A stretch of 64,000 nucleotides of DNA from Chloroflexota bacterium (GTDB lineage: Bacteria > Chloroflexota > Chloroflexia > Thermomicrobiales > UBA6265): NCBI GenBank assembly GCA_023389575.1, contig JAEWEG010000062.1, positions 1 through 64,000 on the forward strand. Reading direction: 5' to 3'. The position numbers and the translations under genes are program-made. The first letter of the stretch is position 1; every line of letters begins with the position of its first letter. Below, in pieces: positions 28,108 to 37,179 of the stretch. The notes under the pieces are model-generated. The model was given only the letters and a program-made list of their open reading frames with translations, had not been told where the DNA came from and did not search any database.

Positions 28108-29052
28108 TTATGCCTGACCGGCCAGCACCGCCCTTGCGCCGATCTCGTCCTGCTTGAGCTGGGCGATCAATGCCTCCACCGACGGGAAGTCCGAATCGGG
28201 CCGCAACCGACGCACGAAATCGGTGTGCAACACCTGTCCATACAGGTCGCCATTGAAGTCCAGCAAATTCGTCTCGATTTGCCGGGCACCGGTGTTCAAC
28301 GCGGGCCGGGTCCCGATATACGTCATTGCCTGGTGAGCCGCCGTGTCGTCGCCAATCGTCGCCCACGTCGCGTAAATGCCATCCGGAAGGGACACCAGGT
28401 GCTCGGGTGGATCGACGTTCGCCGTGGGAAAGCCGATCTTGCGGCCAACCTGGGCCCCGGTCACGACTTCTCCGGAGACCCGGTACGGATAGCCCAGAAG
28501 CGCCGCGGCGGTGTCCGCCGCTCCCTCCCGCACGGCCTGGCGGATTCGGCTGCTACTGACAACCTGGCCATCGAATTCGCGCCTGGGGACCGCCACGAGC
28601 CGAAAGCCCAGTTCCCGCCCGATCTCCGCCAGCCGCGCCACGTCGCCAACCCGGTTCCGGCCAAGCGCGAACGCCTCGCCAACCCACACCTCGCTCGGTT
28701 GGACCGCCTTCACGAGATTCCCCATGAAGGTCTCGGGCGATTCCTGCATCAGGTCGCGGGTGAACGGCACCACCACGATGTCGTCCACGCCCGTGGCCCA
28801 CAGCCGCGCGAGCTTGTCCTCCGGTGTGTTGAGACGCCCCTGGAACGCATCAGGGCGGATGACCTGCGCCGGATACGGCTCGAAGGTCACCGCCACCAGC
28901 GGTTGCCCGAGCTCCCTGGCTCGCGCGGCCGCCTGGGCCAGCAAGTACTGGTGCCCAAGATGCACGCCATCGAATGTGCCGATCGACACGACATGCGACC
29001 CGGAAGGCGAACTCTGGAATGTGTCGAAAACTGAGTGTGACACCTGCGCCAA
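28108..29052 (-). CDS. ribF: Bifunctional riboflavin kinase / FAD synthetase
   Basis: It phosphorylates riboflavin to FMN and adenylylates FMN to FAD. The 314 residues hold an N-terminal nucleotidyltransferase domain with SIGTFDGVHLGHQYLL (about 21-36). The C-terminal flavokinase domain begins VSGEVVTGAQVGRKIGFPTANV near 190. The first possible start is TTG at 29052, directly abutting the truB stop. GTG at 29043 is a reasonable alternative with better spacing from the GGAG upstream. No FMN riboswitch is visible. Confidence 0.95.
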   Translation of the reverse strand: MAQVSHSVFDTFQSSPSGSHVVSIGTFDGVHLGHQYLLAQAAARARELGQPLVAVTFEPYPAQVIRPDAFQGRLNTPEDKLARLWATGVDDIVVVPFTRDLMQESPETFMGNLVKAVQPSEVWVGEAFALGRNRVGDVARLAEIGRELGFRLVAVPRREFDGQVVSSSRIRQAVREGAADTAAALLGYPYRVSGEVVTGAQVGRKIGFPTANVDPPEHLVSLPDGIYATWATIGDDTAAHQAMTYIGTRPALNTGARQIETNLLDFNGDLYGQVLHTDFVRRLRPDSDFPSVEALIAQLKQDEIGARAVLAGQA

Positions 29053-29964
29053 CTACTCCACTGGTATGACTTTGACTGGGCGAACCGTGCCGTCGCCATC
29101 CAACTCACCGACTCCCAGCCAGCGATCGTGCGTATCATACGCGCGAACTGGCCCCTCGCTCCCGTCCACATCGAGCCCCGCCAGCCGTTTTCCCTGGCTC
29201 CAGGCCACCGAGTGGTCTTCATCGAGTGAAATCGCCGGCATGCCGACGAGCACTGCATCGGGCGGCAACGAAACCGCCGTCCATCCCTCCGACGCAAGCC
29301 GGGATTCAAGTTGATCCAGCGATATCGCATCGTCCAGCGTGAAAGGTCCCGTTCGGGTCCGGACCAGCCCACCGAGGTGCGCGCCAGTGCCAACCGCCTC
29401 GCCAAGGTCACGGGCGATCGACCGAATGTAGGTACCCTTCGAACACGTGATGTCGAGCGTCAGGTCGGGCGAGTTCCAGCCGATCACCGTCATCTCATGG
29501 ATGGTGACTGGTCGCGGCTTGACCTCGGCTTCCTTCCCGGCCCGCGCGAGTTCGTACAGGCGCTTGCCATCGACCTTGATCGCCGAATGCATGGGAGGTT
29601 TCTGCATGATGTCGCCGGTGAACGTCTCGATCACCGGTCGCAGAGCGTCCAGGCTCAGATGCGATGCATCGGCGGTGGCGATCACATCACCGTCGCCATC
29701 GGCGGAATCGGTGGTCACGCCAAACCGGATCGTCGCCCTGTACGCCTTGTCGGCGTTGGCCAGGTACTCAACGGTCCTCGTCGCCAGCCCTACCGCCAGC
29801 GGCAGCACGCCGGTCGCGGCGGGATCGAGCGTCCCGGCGTGTCCCACCCGTCGCTCGCCGATGATCCTCCGGGCACGCGCAACCACGTCGTGACTCGTCC
29901 AGCCAGCCGGCTTGTCGATCACCACGTAGCCATGATGTGTCGCGTGTCGTCTGTTTCGTGCCAT
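29053..29964 (-). CDS. truB: tRNA pseudouridine-55 synthase
   Basis: 303 residues. It isomerises U55 in the T-loop of tRNAs. The family starts DKPAGWTSHDVVARAR, and the catalytic Asp lies in VGHAGTLDPAATGVL near residue 46. TCSKGTYIRSIARDLGE near 177 is the RNA-binding KGTYIR motif. It shares one base with nrnA and abuts ribF, inside the nusA-infB operon string. Confidence 0.96.
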   Translation of the reverse strand: MARNRRHATHHGYVVIDKPAGWTSHDVVARARRIIGERRVGHAGTLDPAATGVLPLAVGLATRTVEYLANADKAYRATIRFGVTTDSADGDGDVIATADASHLSLDALRPVIETFTGDIMQKPPMHSAIKVDGKRLYELARAGKEAEVKPRPVTIHEMTVIGWNSPDLTLDITCSKGTYIRSIARDLGEAVGTGAHLGGLVRTRTGPFTLDDAISLDQLESRLASEGWTAVSLPPDAVLVGMPAISLDEDHSVAWSQGKRLAGLDVDGSEGPVRAYDTHDRWLGVGELDGDGTVRPVKVIPVE

Positions 29965-30998
29965 CAGGCGTCGGTTGGGTCCGATTGGTCAACGGCCGCG
30001 ACGGCAAGCTCGGCGACTCGGGCCACGAATGCGTCCCGCTCCGCCACGCCGCCTTCGATGGTGCAGCCTGCGGCTCGCGGATGCCCCCCACCGCCAAACT
30101 CCGAGGCGATGGCCGCGACATCAACGTCCGTGCGGATGCTTCGCATGCTCACCCGCCAACCCACGTCATTGGCGTACAGGATCGCCGCCACCAGCGACCC
30201 TTCGGTCCCCACCAGGAAATTCACCATGCCCTCGGCTTCCACTGGCGTGGCACCGCAGGATTCGAACACTTCCGGCGTGAGTTCCGTGTAGATCAGCGTG
30301 TCCCGCCACCGGACGTTACGCAGCGCCTTCTCCCACAGGCAGACGGAGGACCGTGGCTTTAACCTGAACAGCGCGTCCACGATTGGGCCGGGATTCGCGC
30401 CCGCGTCCACGAGGTCCGCAGCGGTCCGCATCGTCCTCGAGGTGGTCGACTCCGTCCTGAGGCCCAAGGTATCGCCGTAAATGCCCGCCAGGAGGCACTG
30501 CGCGATCTCGACCGTCAACTCGGTGCCCCAGCTCGCCAGGACATCGGTCACGATCTCCGAGGCAGAGGCGGCTTCCGGCTGCACGATATTCACCGTGCCG
30601 AACAGATCGTTGGTCACGTGGTGATCGATGTTCACCACCGGAACCGACGGCGAAACCAGGCGGGAAGGATCGTCGGCATAGAATCCGCCGAGGCGCTTGC
30701 GGTCCGCGCAGTCGATCATGCAGATCACATCGTATTCGGGCAGTTCGTCGTGCCCGTACCGCAGCACCTCATCGATGCCCGGCAGGAATTCGAGGTTTCC
30801 GGGCAACACACCATCGGTCACCAGCGGCACGGCACGCACCCCGCGCTGGCGAAGTGCGTGCATCATCGCCAGTGGCGAGGAGAGGCCATCGGCATCCACG
30901 TTCTGGTGCGTGGGCATCAGCACCAGCGAAGCGCTCGAGAGCAGCCGAAGCGCCTCAGTGGACGCCGCCGAATCGAGTCGCCACGGTGATCCACTCAT
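29964..30998 (-). CDS. nrnA: DHH-family phosphoesterase (NrnA-type nanoRNase/pAp phosphatase)
   Basis: 344 residues. The DHH catalytic motifs appear in order: HQNVDADGLSS near 34, MIDCADR near 92, NIDHHVTNDLFG near 122 (the DHH itself) and the DHHA1 signature GGGHPRAAG near 305. Such enzymes degrade 2-5-base RNA fragments and 3'-phosphoadenosine phosphates with Mn. Its place between rbfA and truB is the usual Gram-positive-type arrangement. It overlaps rbfA by four bases. Confidence 0.93.
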   Translation of the reverse strand: MSGSPWRLDSAASTEALRLLSSASLVLMPTHQNVDADGLSSPLAMMHALRQRGVRAVPLVTDGVLPGNLEFLPGIDEVLRYGHDELPEYDVICMIDCADRKRLGGFYADDPSRLVSPSVPVVNIDHHVTNDLFGTVNIVQPEAASASEIVTDVLASWGTELTVEIAQCLLAGIYGDTLGLRTESTTSRTMRTAADLVDAGANPGPIVDALFRLKPRSSVCLWEKALRNVRWRDTLIYTELTPEVFESCGATPVEAEGMVNFLVGTEGSLVAAILYANDVGWRVSMRSIRTDVDVAAIASEFGGGGHPRAAGCTIEGGVAERDAFVARVAELAVAAVDQSDPTDA

Positions 30999-31408
30999 TC
31001 AGGGTCTCCAGGCTCGGTGTCACCACCGGCAACATCCGCGTCAGCCTGTCCGGCCCCGCGGCTGGCATCCTCGGCCTTGATCTCCCGGAGGGTCGCCGCG
31101 ATCTGCTGCGCGTACTCCATCGACCGATCGTCGCGAAACTCGAGTTCCGGAATCTGCCGCATGCGAAGCCGGGGCTTGAGATGGAAGCGAATGTACTTCG
31201 CCGCCGATCTCAATGCCTCCAGCGTGTTTTCCCGCTCTTCGTCCGTTCCCAGCACGCTGACGTACACGCGCGCCGAGCGCAGGTCGGGCGGAACATCCAC
31301 CGTCGTGATGCTCATGAACCCGATTCTCGGATCCTTCACCTCACGACGGATGATGTCGGAAAGTTCCTCGCGGAGCATTTCGCCCACCTGCCTGGTACGT
31401 CGTGTCAT
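30995..31408 (-). CDS. rbfA: Ribosome-binding factor A
   Basis: 137 residues with MTRRTRQVGEMLREELSDIIRREVKDPRIGF at the start and the KH-like core VYVSVLG. It helps 30S maturation in the cold. The longer frame to 31438 is less likely: ATG 31408 has GGAGGAGG nine bases upstream and gives the family start. The C-terminus is an extra Gly/Asp-rich tail of about 20 residues. Confidence 0.94.
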   Translation of the reverse strand: MTRRTRQVGEMLREELSDIIRREVKDPRIGFMSITTVDVPPDLRSARVYVSVLGTDEERENTLEALRSAAKYIRFHLKPRLRMRQIPELEFRDDRSMEYAQQIAATLREIKAEDASRGAGQADADVAGGDTEPGDPE

Positions 31409-31463
31409 GGCCTGTTGCCTCCTCCGCGATGCCAGCATTCGGACCCGTTACGCACGTCGCGTA

Positions 31464-33359
31464 TCAGGACCGGGCCACTTCTTCACGATGCAGGAACTCG
31501 ATCTGGTCTCCGACCTGGATGTCGTTGAATCCATCGAGCCCCATGCCGCACTCGTAACCGGCGGCCACTTCGCGAACGTCGTCCTTGAAGCGCTTCAACG
31601 ACTTGATGCCACCCTCGAAGACCACCGTGCCGCTACGCAGCACGCGGGCTCGCGAGTTCCGCGGCGCCTTGCCGTCGAGCACGTAGAGACCAGCCACGAC
31701 GTCGTTGTTCGGCAGCTTGAACGTCTCCCGGACCTCGGCGTAGCCGTCCGTGACATCCTCGAACACCGGCGCGAGAAGACCGGTCATGGCCTTCTTCACC
31801 TCGTCGAGCAGGTCATAGATGATCGTGTAGTACCGAACGTCGATCCCAGCGGCGTCCGCCGCCCGCTTCGCGGCGGCGTCGGGCCGGACGTTGAAGCCCA
31901 GCACGTTGCTGCTCGTCGTCGTCGCCAGGTTGATGTCCGACTCGGTGATCATGCCGGTCGCCGCGAGTTGCACCGACAGCGTGACGCCCTCGTCGGTCTC
32001 CTCGTTGAGCTTCAGCAGAGCATTCTGGATCGCGCCAAGCGATCCCTGCACGTCCGCCTTGAGGATCACGCGAAGTTCGGCGGTCTTGCCTTCCTTCACC
32101 TGGTCGTACAGCTCTGTGAGCTTCACCGGCCGGTTCTCGCTCATGGTTTCGAACCGACGCGCCGCCTGCCGCTGCTCGGCGAGCTGGCGAGCGACCTTCT
32201 CGTCTTCGAACACCATGAAGGTGTCGCCGGCCTGCGGAACTTCCATCAGACCCATGATCTCGACGGGAGTGCTCGGACCAGCGCGCCGGATCCGCTTGCC
32301 GCGATCGTCCTGCATCGCCTTGATACGTCCATAGGTTGAACCGGCCACCACCATGTCGCGCAGGTTGAGCGTACCGCTCTGGACCAGCAGAGACGCGATG
32401 GGACCACGGTTGCTGTCAACCCGAGCCTCGATCACCACGCCATTCGCCAGCTTGTTCGGGTTGGCCTTCAGCTCGTTGACGTCCGCCACGAGCAGGAGGA
32501 CTTCCAGCAGGTCGTCCAGACCCAGCCGCTCCTTCGCCGAAACCTCGACGAAGGGAACGTCGCCGCCCCACTCTTCCGGCATCACGCCGGCTTCGGAAAG
32601 CTGCTGCTTCACCCGGTCCGGGTTCGCCGTGGGAAGGTCGATCTTGTTGACCGCGACCACCAGCGGCACGTTGGCCGACTTGATGTGGGCGATGGCTTCC
32701 CGGGTCGTCGGCATCACGCCGTCGTCCGCGGCCACCACCAGCACGGCGATATCCGTCGCCTGGGCGCCACGGGCGCGCATGGCAGTGAACGCTTCGTGAC
32801 CTGGCGTATCGAGGAATGTCAGCTTGCGGCCCTGGGTTTCGACCTGGTACGCACCGATGTGCTGGGTAATGCCACCGGCCTCACCCTCGTGAACGTTTGC
32901 CGACCGGATCGAGTCCAGCAGCCGCGTCTTGCCGTGGTCGACGTGCCCCATGATCGTGATCACTGGCGGCCGAATCCGGGAATCCGGGTCGGCGTCGTTC
33001 TCGAGCCGGCGGCTCTCGAAGTCGGCCACCGCCTGCGTCGCCTCGGTCTCCTGCTCGTTGGTCTCCCAGCCAAGCTCCTCGGCGACCTTGGCGGCCGTCT
33101 CGTAGTCGATTTGCTGGTTGAGATTGGCCATGATGCCAATCTTCATCAACTCGCGGATGACCTCAATACCGTTGGCCTCGAGGCGTTCCGCCAGTTCCGA
33201 TACGGACATGACGGGAGGCAGCGTGACCGGCTCGCGAACCACGGGCGCGGTGCGCTTCACCGCCACCGTCCTTGCTCCACCGCCGCCTCGCTTGCCGCCA
33301 CGGCGACCACCGCCGCCGCCACGGCCTCCGCGTCGTCCTCCACCAAAGCTGTCTGTCAT
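31464..33359 (-). CDS. infB: Translation initiation factor IF-2
   Basis: A GTPase that brings initiator tRNA to the ribosome. The 631 residues show a short N-terminus: a Gly/Arg-rich stretch (1-40) then the IF2N fold (VSELAERLEANGIEVIREL). The G domain has IMGHVDHGKTRLLDSI near 135, FLDTPGHEAF near 180 and VNKIDLPTAN near 235. Domains II-IV follow to DGFNDIQVGDQIEFLHREEV. The long variable N-terminal region of many IF-2s is missing, as in several high-GC or thermophilic lineages. It overlaps ylxR by four bases. Confidence 0.96.
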   Translation of the reverse strand: MTDSFGGGRRGGRGGGGGRRGGKRGGGGARTVAVKRTAPVVREPVTLPPVMSVSELAERLEANGIEVIRELMKIGIMANLNQQIDYETAAKVAEELGWETNEQETEATQAVADFESRRLENDADPDSRIRPPVITIMGHVDHGKTRLLDSIRSANVHEGEAGGITQHIGAYQVETQGRKLTFLDTPGHEAFTAMRARGAQATDIAVLVVAADDGVMPTTREAIAHIKSANVPLVVAVNKIDLPTANPDRVKQQLSEAGVMPEEWGGDVPFVEVSAKERLGLDDLLEVLLLVADVNELKANPNKLANGVVIEARVDSNRGPIASLLVQSGTLNLRDMVVAGSTYGRIKAMQDDRGKRIRRAGPSTPVEIMGLMEVPQAGDTFMVFEDEKVARQLAEQRQAARRFETMSENRPVKLTELYDQVKEGKTAELRVILKADVQGSLGAIQNALLKLNEETDEGVTLSVQLAATGMITESDINLATTTSSNVLGFNVRPDAAAKRAADAAGIDVRYYTIIYDLLDEVKKAMTGLLAPVFEDVTDGYAEVRETFKLPNNDVVAGLYVLDGKAPRNSRARVLRSGTVVFEGGIKSLKRFKDDVREVAAGYECGMGLDGFNDIQVGDQIEFLHREEVARS

Positions 33360-33727
33360 GATGCTCGCTCCACTGAATCCGCCCCAGCATCCCGAGCCCC
33401 GTCATCAGAGGAGAGACCTGCCGCAAATTCCGATAATGTCTGCAGTGTTTCCGGAGTCAATTGAGTGTTCAACGCGCGATTGAGGATGGGAGTGGTCGTG
33501 GCGCGTTCCCAGCACTCCGGCTTTTCGCAAAGGTAGGCGCCGCGGCCGTTCATGCGCCCCGTCGGGTCGATCTGCACCGTCCCCTCCGGGCTCCGCACGA
33601 TCCGGGTCAACCCGCGCTTGGCGCCGGTGGTCCGGCACGACACGCAGGTGCGAACCGGCACGTGTTTCGCACGCACCGGCCGCGACTTCTTCTTGCGCGT
33701 GGGTTGTCCTGGTTGAGGCATCGTCAT
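33356..33727 (-). CDS. ylxR: YlxR-family (DUF448) nucleic-acid-binding protein
   Basis: 123 residues. The YlxR signature RTCVSCRTTGAKRGLTRIVR is followed by DPTGRMNGRGAYLCEKPECWERA. The fold binds RNA or DNA, and the Bacillus protein has been linked to metabolic gene control and RNase P. The N-terminus is Lys/Arg/Pro-rich. The position between nusA and infB is conserved across bacteria. Confidence 0.93.
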   Translation of the reverse strand: MTMPQPGQPTRKKKSRPVRAKHVPVRTCVSCRTTGAKRGLTRIVRSPEGTVQIDPTGRMNGRGAYLCEKPECWERATTTPILNRALNTQLTPETLQTLSEFAAGLSSDDGARDAGADSVERAS

Positions 33728-33741
33728 CGTCCAGCCTCCCC

Positions 33742-35103
33742 CTAGGACATCAGCGACTCACTGGTCGACTCCAGGACACCCTGGTCCAGCGATTCGCCAT
33801 CGTCGTCGAGCGGCAACCGGTCGCCCGTCGCCTTGTCGAACCGTGCTCGGAGTTCCCGGTCGTAGTAGATCTCCACCACGCCGTCGACCACGTCCACGTC
33901 AACCTGCCGCCGGAGCAGGTCTTCCGAAAGCGGACCATAGCTGGCTCCGCCCAGAGACACCATGCCGTCGGCCTGCACGGCCCGCGGCTGGCGTCCCTGC
34001 CAGCTGAAGTCCGGCATCATGTCCGGCGCGCCCTGCGCGGCCCGGAAGAACTCGCCACCGGCTTCCAGCAGCGACTCGGGGCCCTTGATGTCTATTCTCC
34101 AACCGGTGAGCTTGTAGGCCAGGCGGGCGTTCTGCCCCTCCTTGCCGATCGCCAGCGACATCTGGTCGCTTGGCACGATCACCGTCGCGACCCGCTGGTC
34201 GCCGGAGTCATCGAGCGACACGTTCGTCGGCTTGGCCGGGCTCAGCGCGTTGGCGATGAATGTCGAGGTGTCCGAGGACCACTCGATCACGTCGATCTTC
34301 TCGCCGTACAGCTCGTTCACGATGTTCTGGATGCGGACACCCCGGACACCGACGCACGAGCCAACCGGATCGACCTTCTCCTGCCGCGCCGCGACCGCCA
34401 CCTTCGAACGGAGACCCGGTTCCCGGGCAATCTCCATGATCTCGACGGCGCCGGTCTGGATCTCGGGCACTTCCTGCTCGAACAGCCGGCGTATAAGTCT
34501 CGGGTCGGAACGCGAAACGATCAGCTGAGGACCGCGGGCGTGGGCGTTGACCTCGGTGAGGAGCACCTTCACGCGCTGGTTCGGCCGGTAGCGTTCAGTC
34601 GGAACCTGCTCGCGGGCGGGCATCACGGCCTCGGCCTTGCCGAGTTCGATGATGACGGCCCGGCTGTCGGCCCGCTGGACGACGCCGCTGAGGACCTCGC
34701 CTTCCTTGTCCTGGTATTCCTTGAACACCGTCTCGCGCTCAAAATCGCGAATCCTGGTCTGCACGACCTGCTTCACGGTTTGGGCGGCGATCCGGCCAAA
34801 GTTCTCCGGCGTTCGCTGAAGCTTCACCACGTCGCCGATGATCGGCGCGGCGGAGTACTGGTGTGCTTCTTCCACGCTGATCTCGGTGTCGGGGTCCTCG
34901 ACGGACTCCACCACCGTCTTCAGCACAATGACCTGCATCTCACCGGTGGCCTGGTCCAGTTCCACCGTGACTTCCTCTTCGGAACCAGTTGACTTTTTGT
35001 AGACGGATGTCAACGCCTGCTGAATGGACAGCAGCACTGCATCGCGAGGAATGCCGCGCTCCGCGGCAATCTGGGCGATCGCGGTGTAGAGATCGCTCTT
35101 CAT
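33742..35103 (-). CDS. nusA: Transcription termination/antitermination factor NusA
   Basis: 453 residues: N-terminal RNA-polymerase-binding domain (MKSDLYTAIAQIAAERG), S1 domain (GEVLSGVVQRADSRAVIIELG, about 135), and KH1/KH2 with DPVGSCVGVRGVRIQNIV near 248 and LAIGKEGQNARLAYKLTGW near 315. The C-terminal tail is acidic with no extra repeats. ATG 35103 has AGGAGGT seven bases upstream and is preferred over GTG 35112. The rimP gene that usually precedes nusA is missing here. nusA thus leads the ylxR-infB-rbfA-nrnA-truB-ribF string. Confidence 0.96.
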   Translation of the reverse strand: MKSDLYTAIAQIAAERGIPRDAVLLSIQQALTSVYKKSTGSEEEVTVELDQATGEMQVIVLKTVVESVEDPDTEISVEEAHQYSAAPIIGDVVKLQRTPENFGRIAAQTVKQVVQTRIRDFERETVFKEYQDKEGEVLSGVVQRADSRAVIIELGKAEAVMPAREQVPTERYRPNQRVKVLLTEVNAHARGPQLIVSRSDPRLIRRLFEQEVPEIQTGAVEIMEIAREPGLRSKVAVAARQEKVDPVGSCVGVRGVRIQNIVNELYGEKIDVIEWSSDTSTFIANALSPAKPTNVSLDDSGDQRVATVIVPSDQMSLAIGKEGQNARLAYKLTGWRIDIKGPESLLEAGGEFFRAAQGAPDMMPDFSWQGRQPRAVQADGMVSLGGASYGPLSEDLLRRQVDVDVVDGVVEIYYDRELRARFDKATGDRLPLDDDGESLDQGVLESTSESLMS

Positions 35104-35537
35104 CCCGCGCACCTCCTGAAGTTAAGAAAAGAATAAGGGTTGCCATGGGGCGGGGGATCGGAGGTTGTACTCGGAACAACAGAAAACGCGGGCGTGGGCC
35201 CACGTTTGATCCCACCGAGATCGATTAGGCAACCTGAACTTTATCACCTTTCAATGCCTCGTTCAATGCGGCAAACCTGCCACGATTTCCCGCCAGTCCT
35301 TCCTTAATCGCCTGAATCCCCGTGTCGAATGCGAAACCGCCAGCCCGTTCGTGCGTGCTATAAATAGCCGCATCGTCAGCGCCCCGCGCGCTCGCGATTG
35401 GCGCTGCCCGGCAGCGACATCAGCTTTCGATCGCGTCATGGCTCCATCTTCCAGGCAGCCTCGCCCGCCGATCGCCATCGAACCCCAACCATGAGGCACT
35501 CCTCGCTGATGAATTGCACTGGAACGAGTATTCACGC
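35104..35537. other. Intergenic region, divergent nusA / SH3-like gene
   Basis: 434 bases. It must contain the nusA operon promoter (minus strand) and that of the plus-strand gene. The stretch 35228-35260 is AT-richer than its surroundings, with TTGAAC and GATAAA-like hexamers at short spacing (15 bases) on the minus strand. This is suggestive only. A 90-codon minus-strand frame (35263-35535) has no family features. No rimP remnant is evident. Confidence 0.45.
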
Positions 35538-36134
35538 ATGACTGAGCCCGGTTTGGACCAGCGCCTACGGCAACGCTCCCGCCGCGCCGGTTTCATGATC
35601 GGCATCATGATGGCTGTCACCATCGCCGTCTGTGTGGCCGGTTTTTCCGTTATCTACGCCGCCCTCGACGACACCATCGGCGACTTCGTCTCGCGTGATG
35701 TCCCCGACCCCATCATTCCCACCACCGAACCCACGGAAGAGCCCTCGGTCGCGCAGCAGGAAACTGGGGACGGCGGGGATGAGACCTCCGATCCGGCCCC
35801 GACCGAAGCCGCCGAGCCCACGCCCGACGCCACCGAGGCGCCCGCCGACGAAGAGGACACCGGCGACGCCGGAGCAGACGACGGCGAGTTCAATCCCGAC
35901 TACCAGTCCTCCTTCGAGGCCCGGCTCAACTTCCGATCCGAACCCTCAACCGCCGGAGGTGGCGGCACGGTCATCTTCAGCCTGGACGAAGGCACGCTCC
36001 TCGAATTCACGGGTGAAACCCAACCCTCCGACGATCCCGATGTCGACGGCGAGGAAGGCTGGATGCTCTTCACGCTCGAGGATGGAACCGAAGGCTGGCT
36101 TCGCGCCATCGATGTAACCCCGTACGAACCGTAG
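35538..36134 (+). CDS. Membrane-anchored SH3-like protein
   Basis: About 198 residues. One transmembrane helix (AGFMIGIMMAVTIAVCVAGFSVIYA, about 16-40) is followed by a ~90-residue Glu/Pro/Thr/Asp-rich, probably disordered linker. The C-terminal module (about 125-198) has FEARLNFRSEPS near its start and GWMLFTLEDGTEGWLRAIDV at its end, an SH3b-like pattern. Bacterial SH3b domains often bind cell-wall peptides outside the cell. The Thr/Ala codon-rich linker is typical of surface proteins. ATG 35538 is chosen, with GGAACGAG about ten bases upstream. The exact function is unknown. Confidence 0.72.
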   Translation: MTEPGLDQRLRQRSRRAGFMIGIMMAVTIAVCVAGFSVIYAALDDTIGDFVSRDVPDPIIPTTEPTEEPSVAQQETGDGGDETSDPAPTEAAEPTPDATEAPADEEDTGDAGADDGEFNPDYQSSFEARLNFRSEPSTAGGGGTVIFSLDEGTLLEFTGETQPSDDPDVDGEEGWMLFTLEDGTEGWLRAIDVTPYEP

Positions 36135-36160
36135 GCACGCCGCATACCGGAGATCGCAAC

Positions 36161-37150
36161 ATGCAGAAAGTCGTCATCATTGGCCTCGGGCTCATCGGTG
36201 GATCGGTTGGACTCGCCCTCAATCGCTGGTCGGCCGCCAACAACAACGCCCTGCACATCACCGGGTTCGACGACGACATGGACAAGCAGTCGAAGGCCAA
36301 GCGCATGGGCGCCGTCAACGACACCCAGTGGTCACTCACGGCCGCGATCGAGGACGCCGACGTGGTGATCGTCGCCACGCCGGTTGGCACCATGAAGGAT
36401 GTATTCGAGAACATCGGCGGGCTGCTCAAGGAAGGCGCCATCGTCACGGACACCGGCTCCACCAAGGCCGATGTGATGGAATGGGCCAAAATCCTCCCGT
36501 CCCACGTCCATTTCGTCGGCGGCCACCCCATGGCCGGCAAGTCCGAGAGCCTCGACGCCGCCGACGCGGACCTGTTCACCGGCGCGACCTGGGTTGTCTG
36601 CCCATCCGTCACGGCCTCCGAGGCCGCCATTCGCAGCGTGCTCGGCATCATCGCCGCCACCAACGCCGAGGCCTACTTCGCGGACCCAACCGAGCATGAC
36701 AGCTACGTCGCCGGAATCAGCCACCTGCCGTTCCTCGTCGCCGCCACGCTGGTGGACACCGTCACGTCCGACTCGAGCTGGCGGGACATGAAGTCCCTCG
36801 CCGCCTCCGGTTTCAAGGACACAACCCGCCTCGCGCTTGGCAATCCCACCATGCATCGCGACATCCTGGTCACGAATGGCCCAGCCGTGGCTCGCTGGAT
36901 CGACCAGATGATCGAATCGCTCCAGAAATCCCGCGACCTGCTTCTTGGCGATCCCGAGGTGGCTCGCGAAGAACTGTTCACGCTCCTGAACCGCGCCCAG
37001 GACGAGCGCGCGAAAGTGGAGGTCGCCGTCAACCGGGCCGCCGAGCAGCAATCCGCCAACGGTGTTGAGTCCACCACGGTCAGCGATCAGGTGGGACGTA
37101 TGTTCCTCGGCGGATTCGGTCGCAAGAAGAAGAAGGATCCCCAGCAGTAG
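36161..37150 (+). CDS. tyrA: Prephenate dehydrogenase
   Basis: NAD(P)-dependent oxidative decarboxylation of prephenate (or arogenate) to the tyrosine precursor. The 329 residues start VVIIGLGLIGGSVGLAL (Rossmann GxGxxG). They carry DTGSTKADVMEWAK near 101 and the catalytic HFVGGHPMAGKSES near 118. The helical C-terminal dimerisation domain follows. No ACT domain is present, unlike the feedback-regulated long forms. It follows the SH3-like gene by 26 bases. Confidence 0.92.
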   Translation: MQKVVIIGLGLIGGSVGLALNRWSAANNNALHITGFDDDMDKQSKAKRMGAVNDTQWSLTAAIEDADVVIVATPVGTMKDVFENIGGLLKEGAIVTDTGSTKADVMEWAKILPSHVHFVGGHPMAGKSESLDAADADLFTGATWVVCPSVTASEAAIRSVLGIIAATNAEAYFADPTEHDSYVAGISHLPFLVAATLVDTVTSDSSWRDMKSLAASGFKDTTRLALGNPTMHRDILVTNGPAVARWIDQMIESLQKSRDLLLGDPEVAREELFTLLNRAQDERAKVEVAVNRAAEQQSANGVESTTVSDQVGRMFLGGFGRKKKKDPQQ

Positions 37151-37179
37151 CGGCCGCCTCTGACCGGGCCTGAACCCGG

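Noticed and set aside
35263..35535. 90-codon minus-strand frame in the nusA upstream gap
   Set aside because: No family, no ribosome binding site and odd composition; too weak to annotate.
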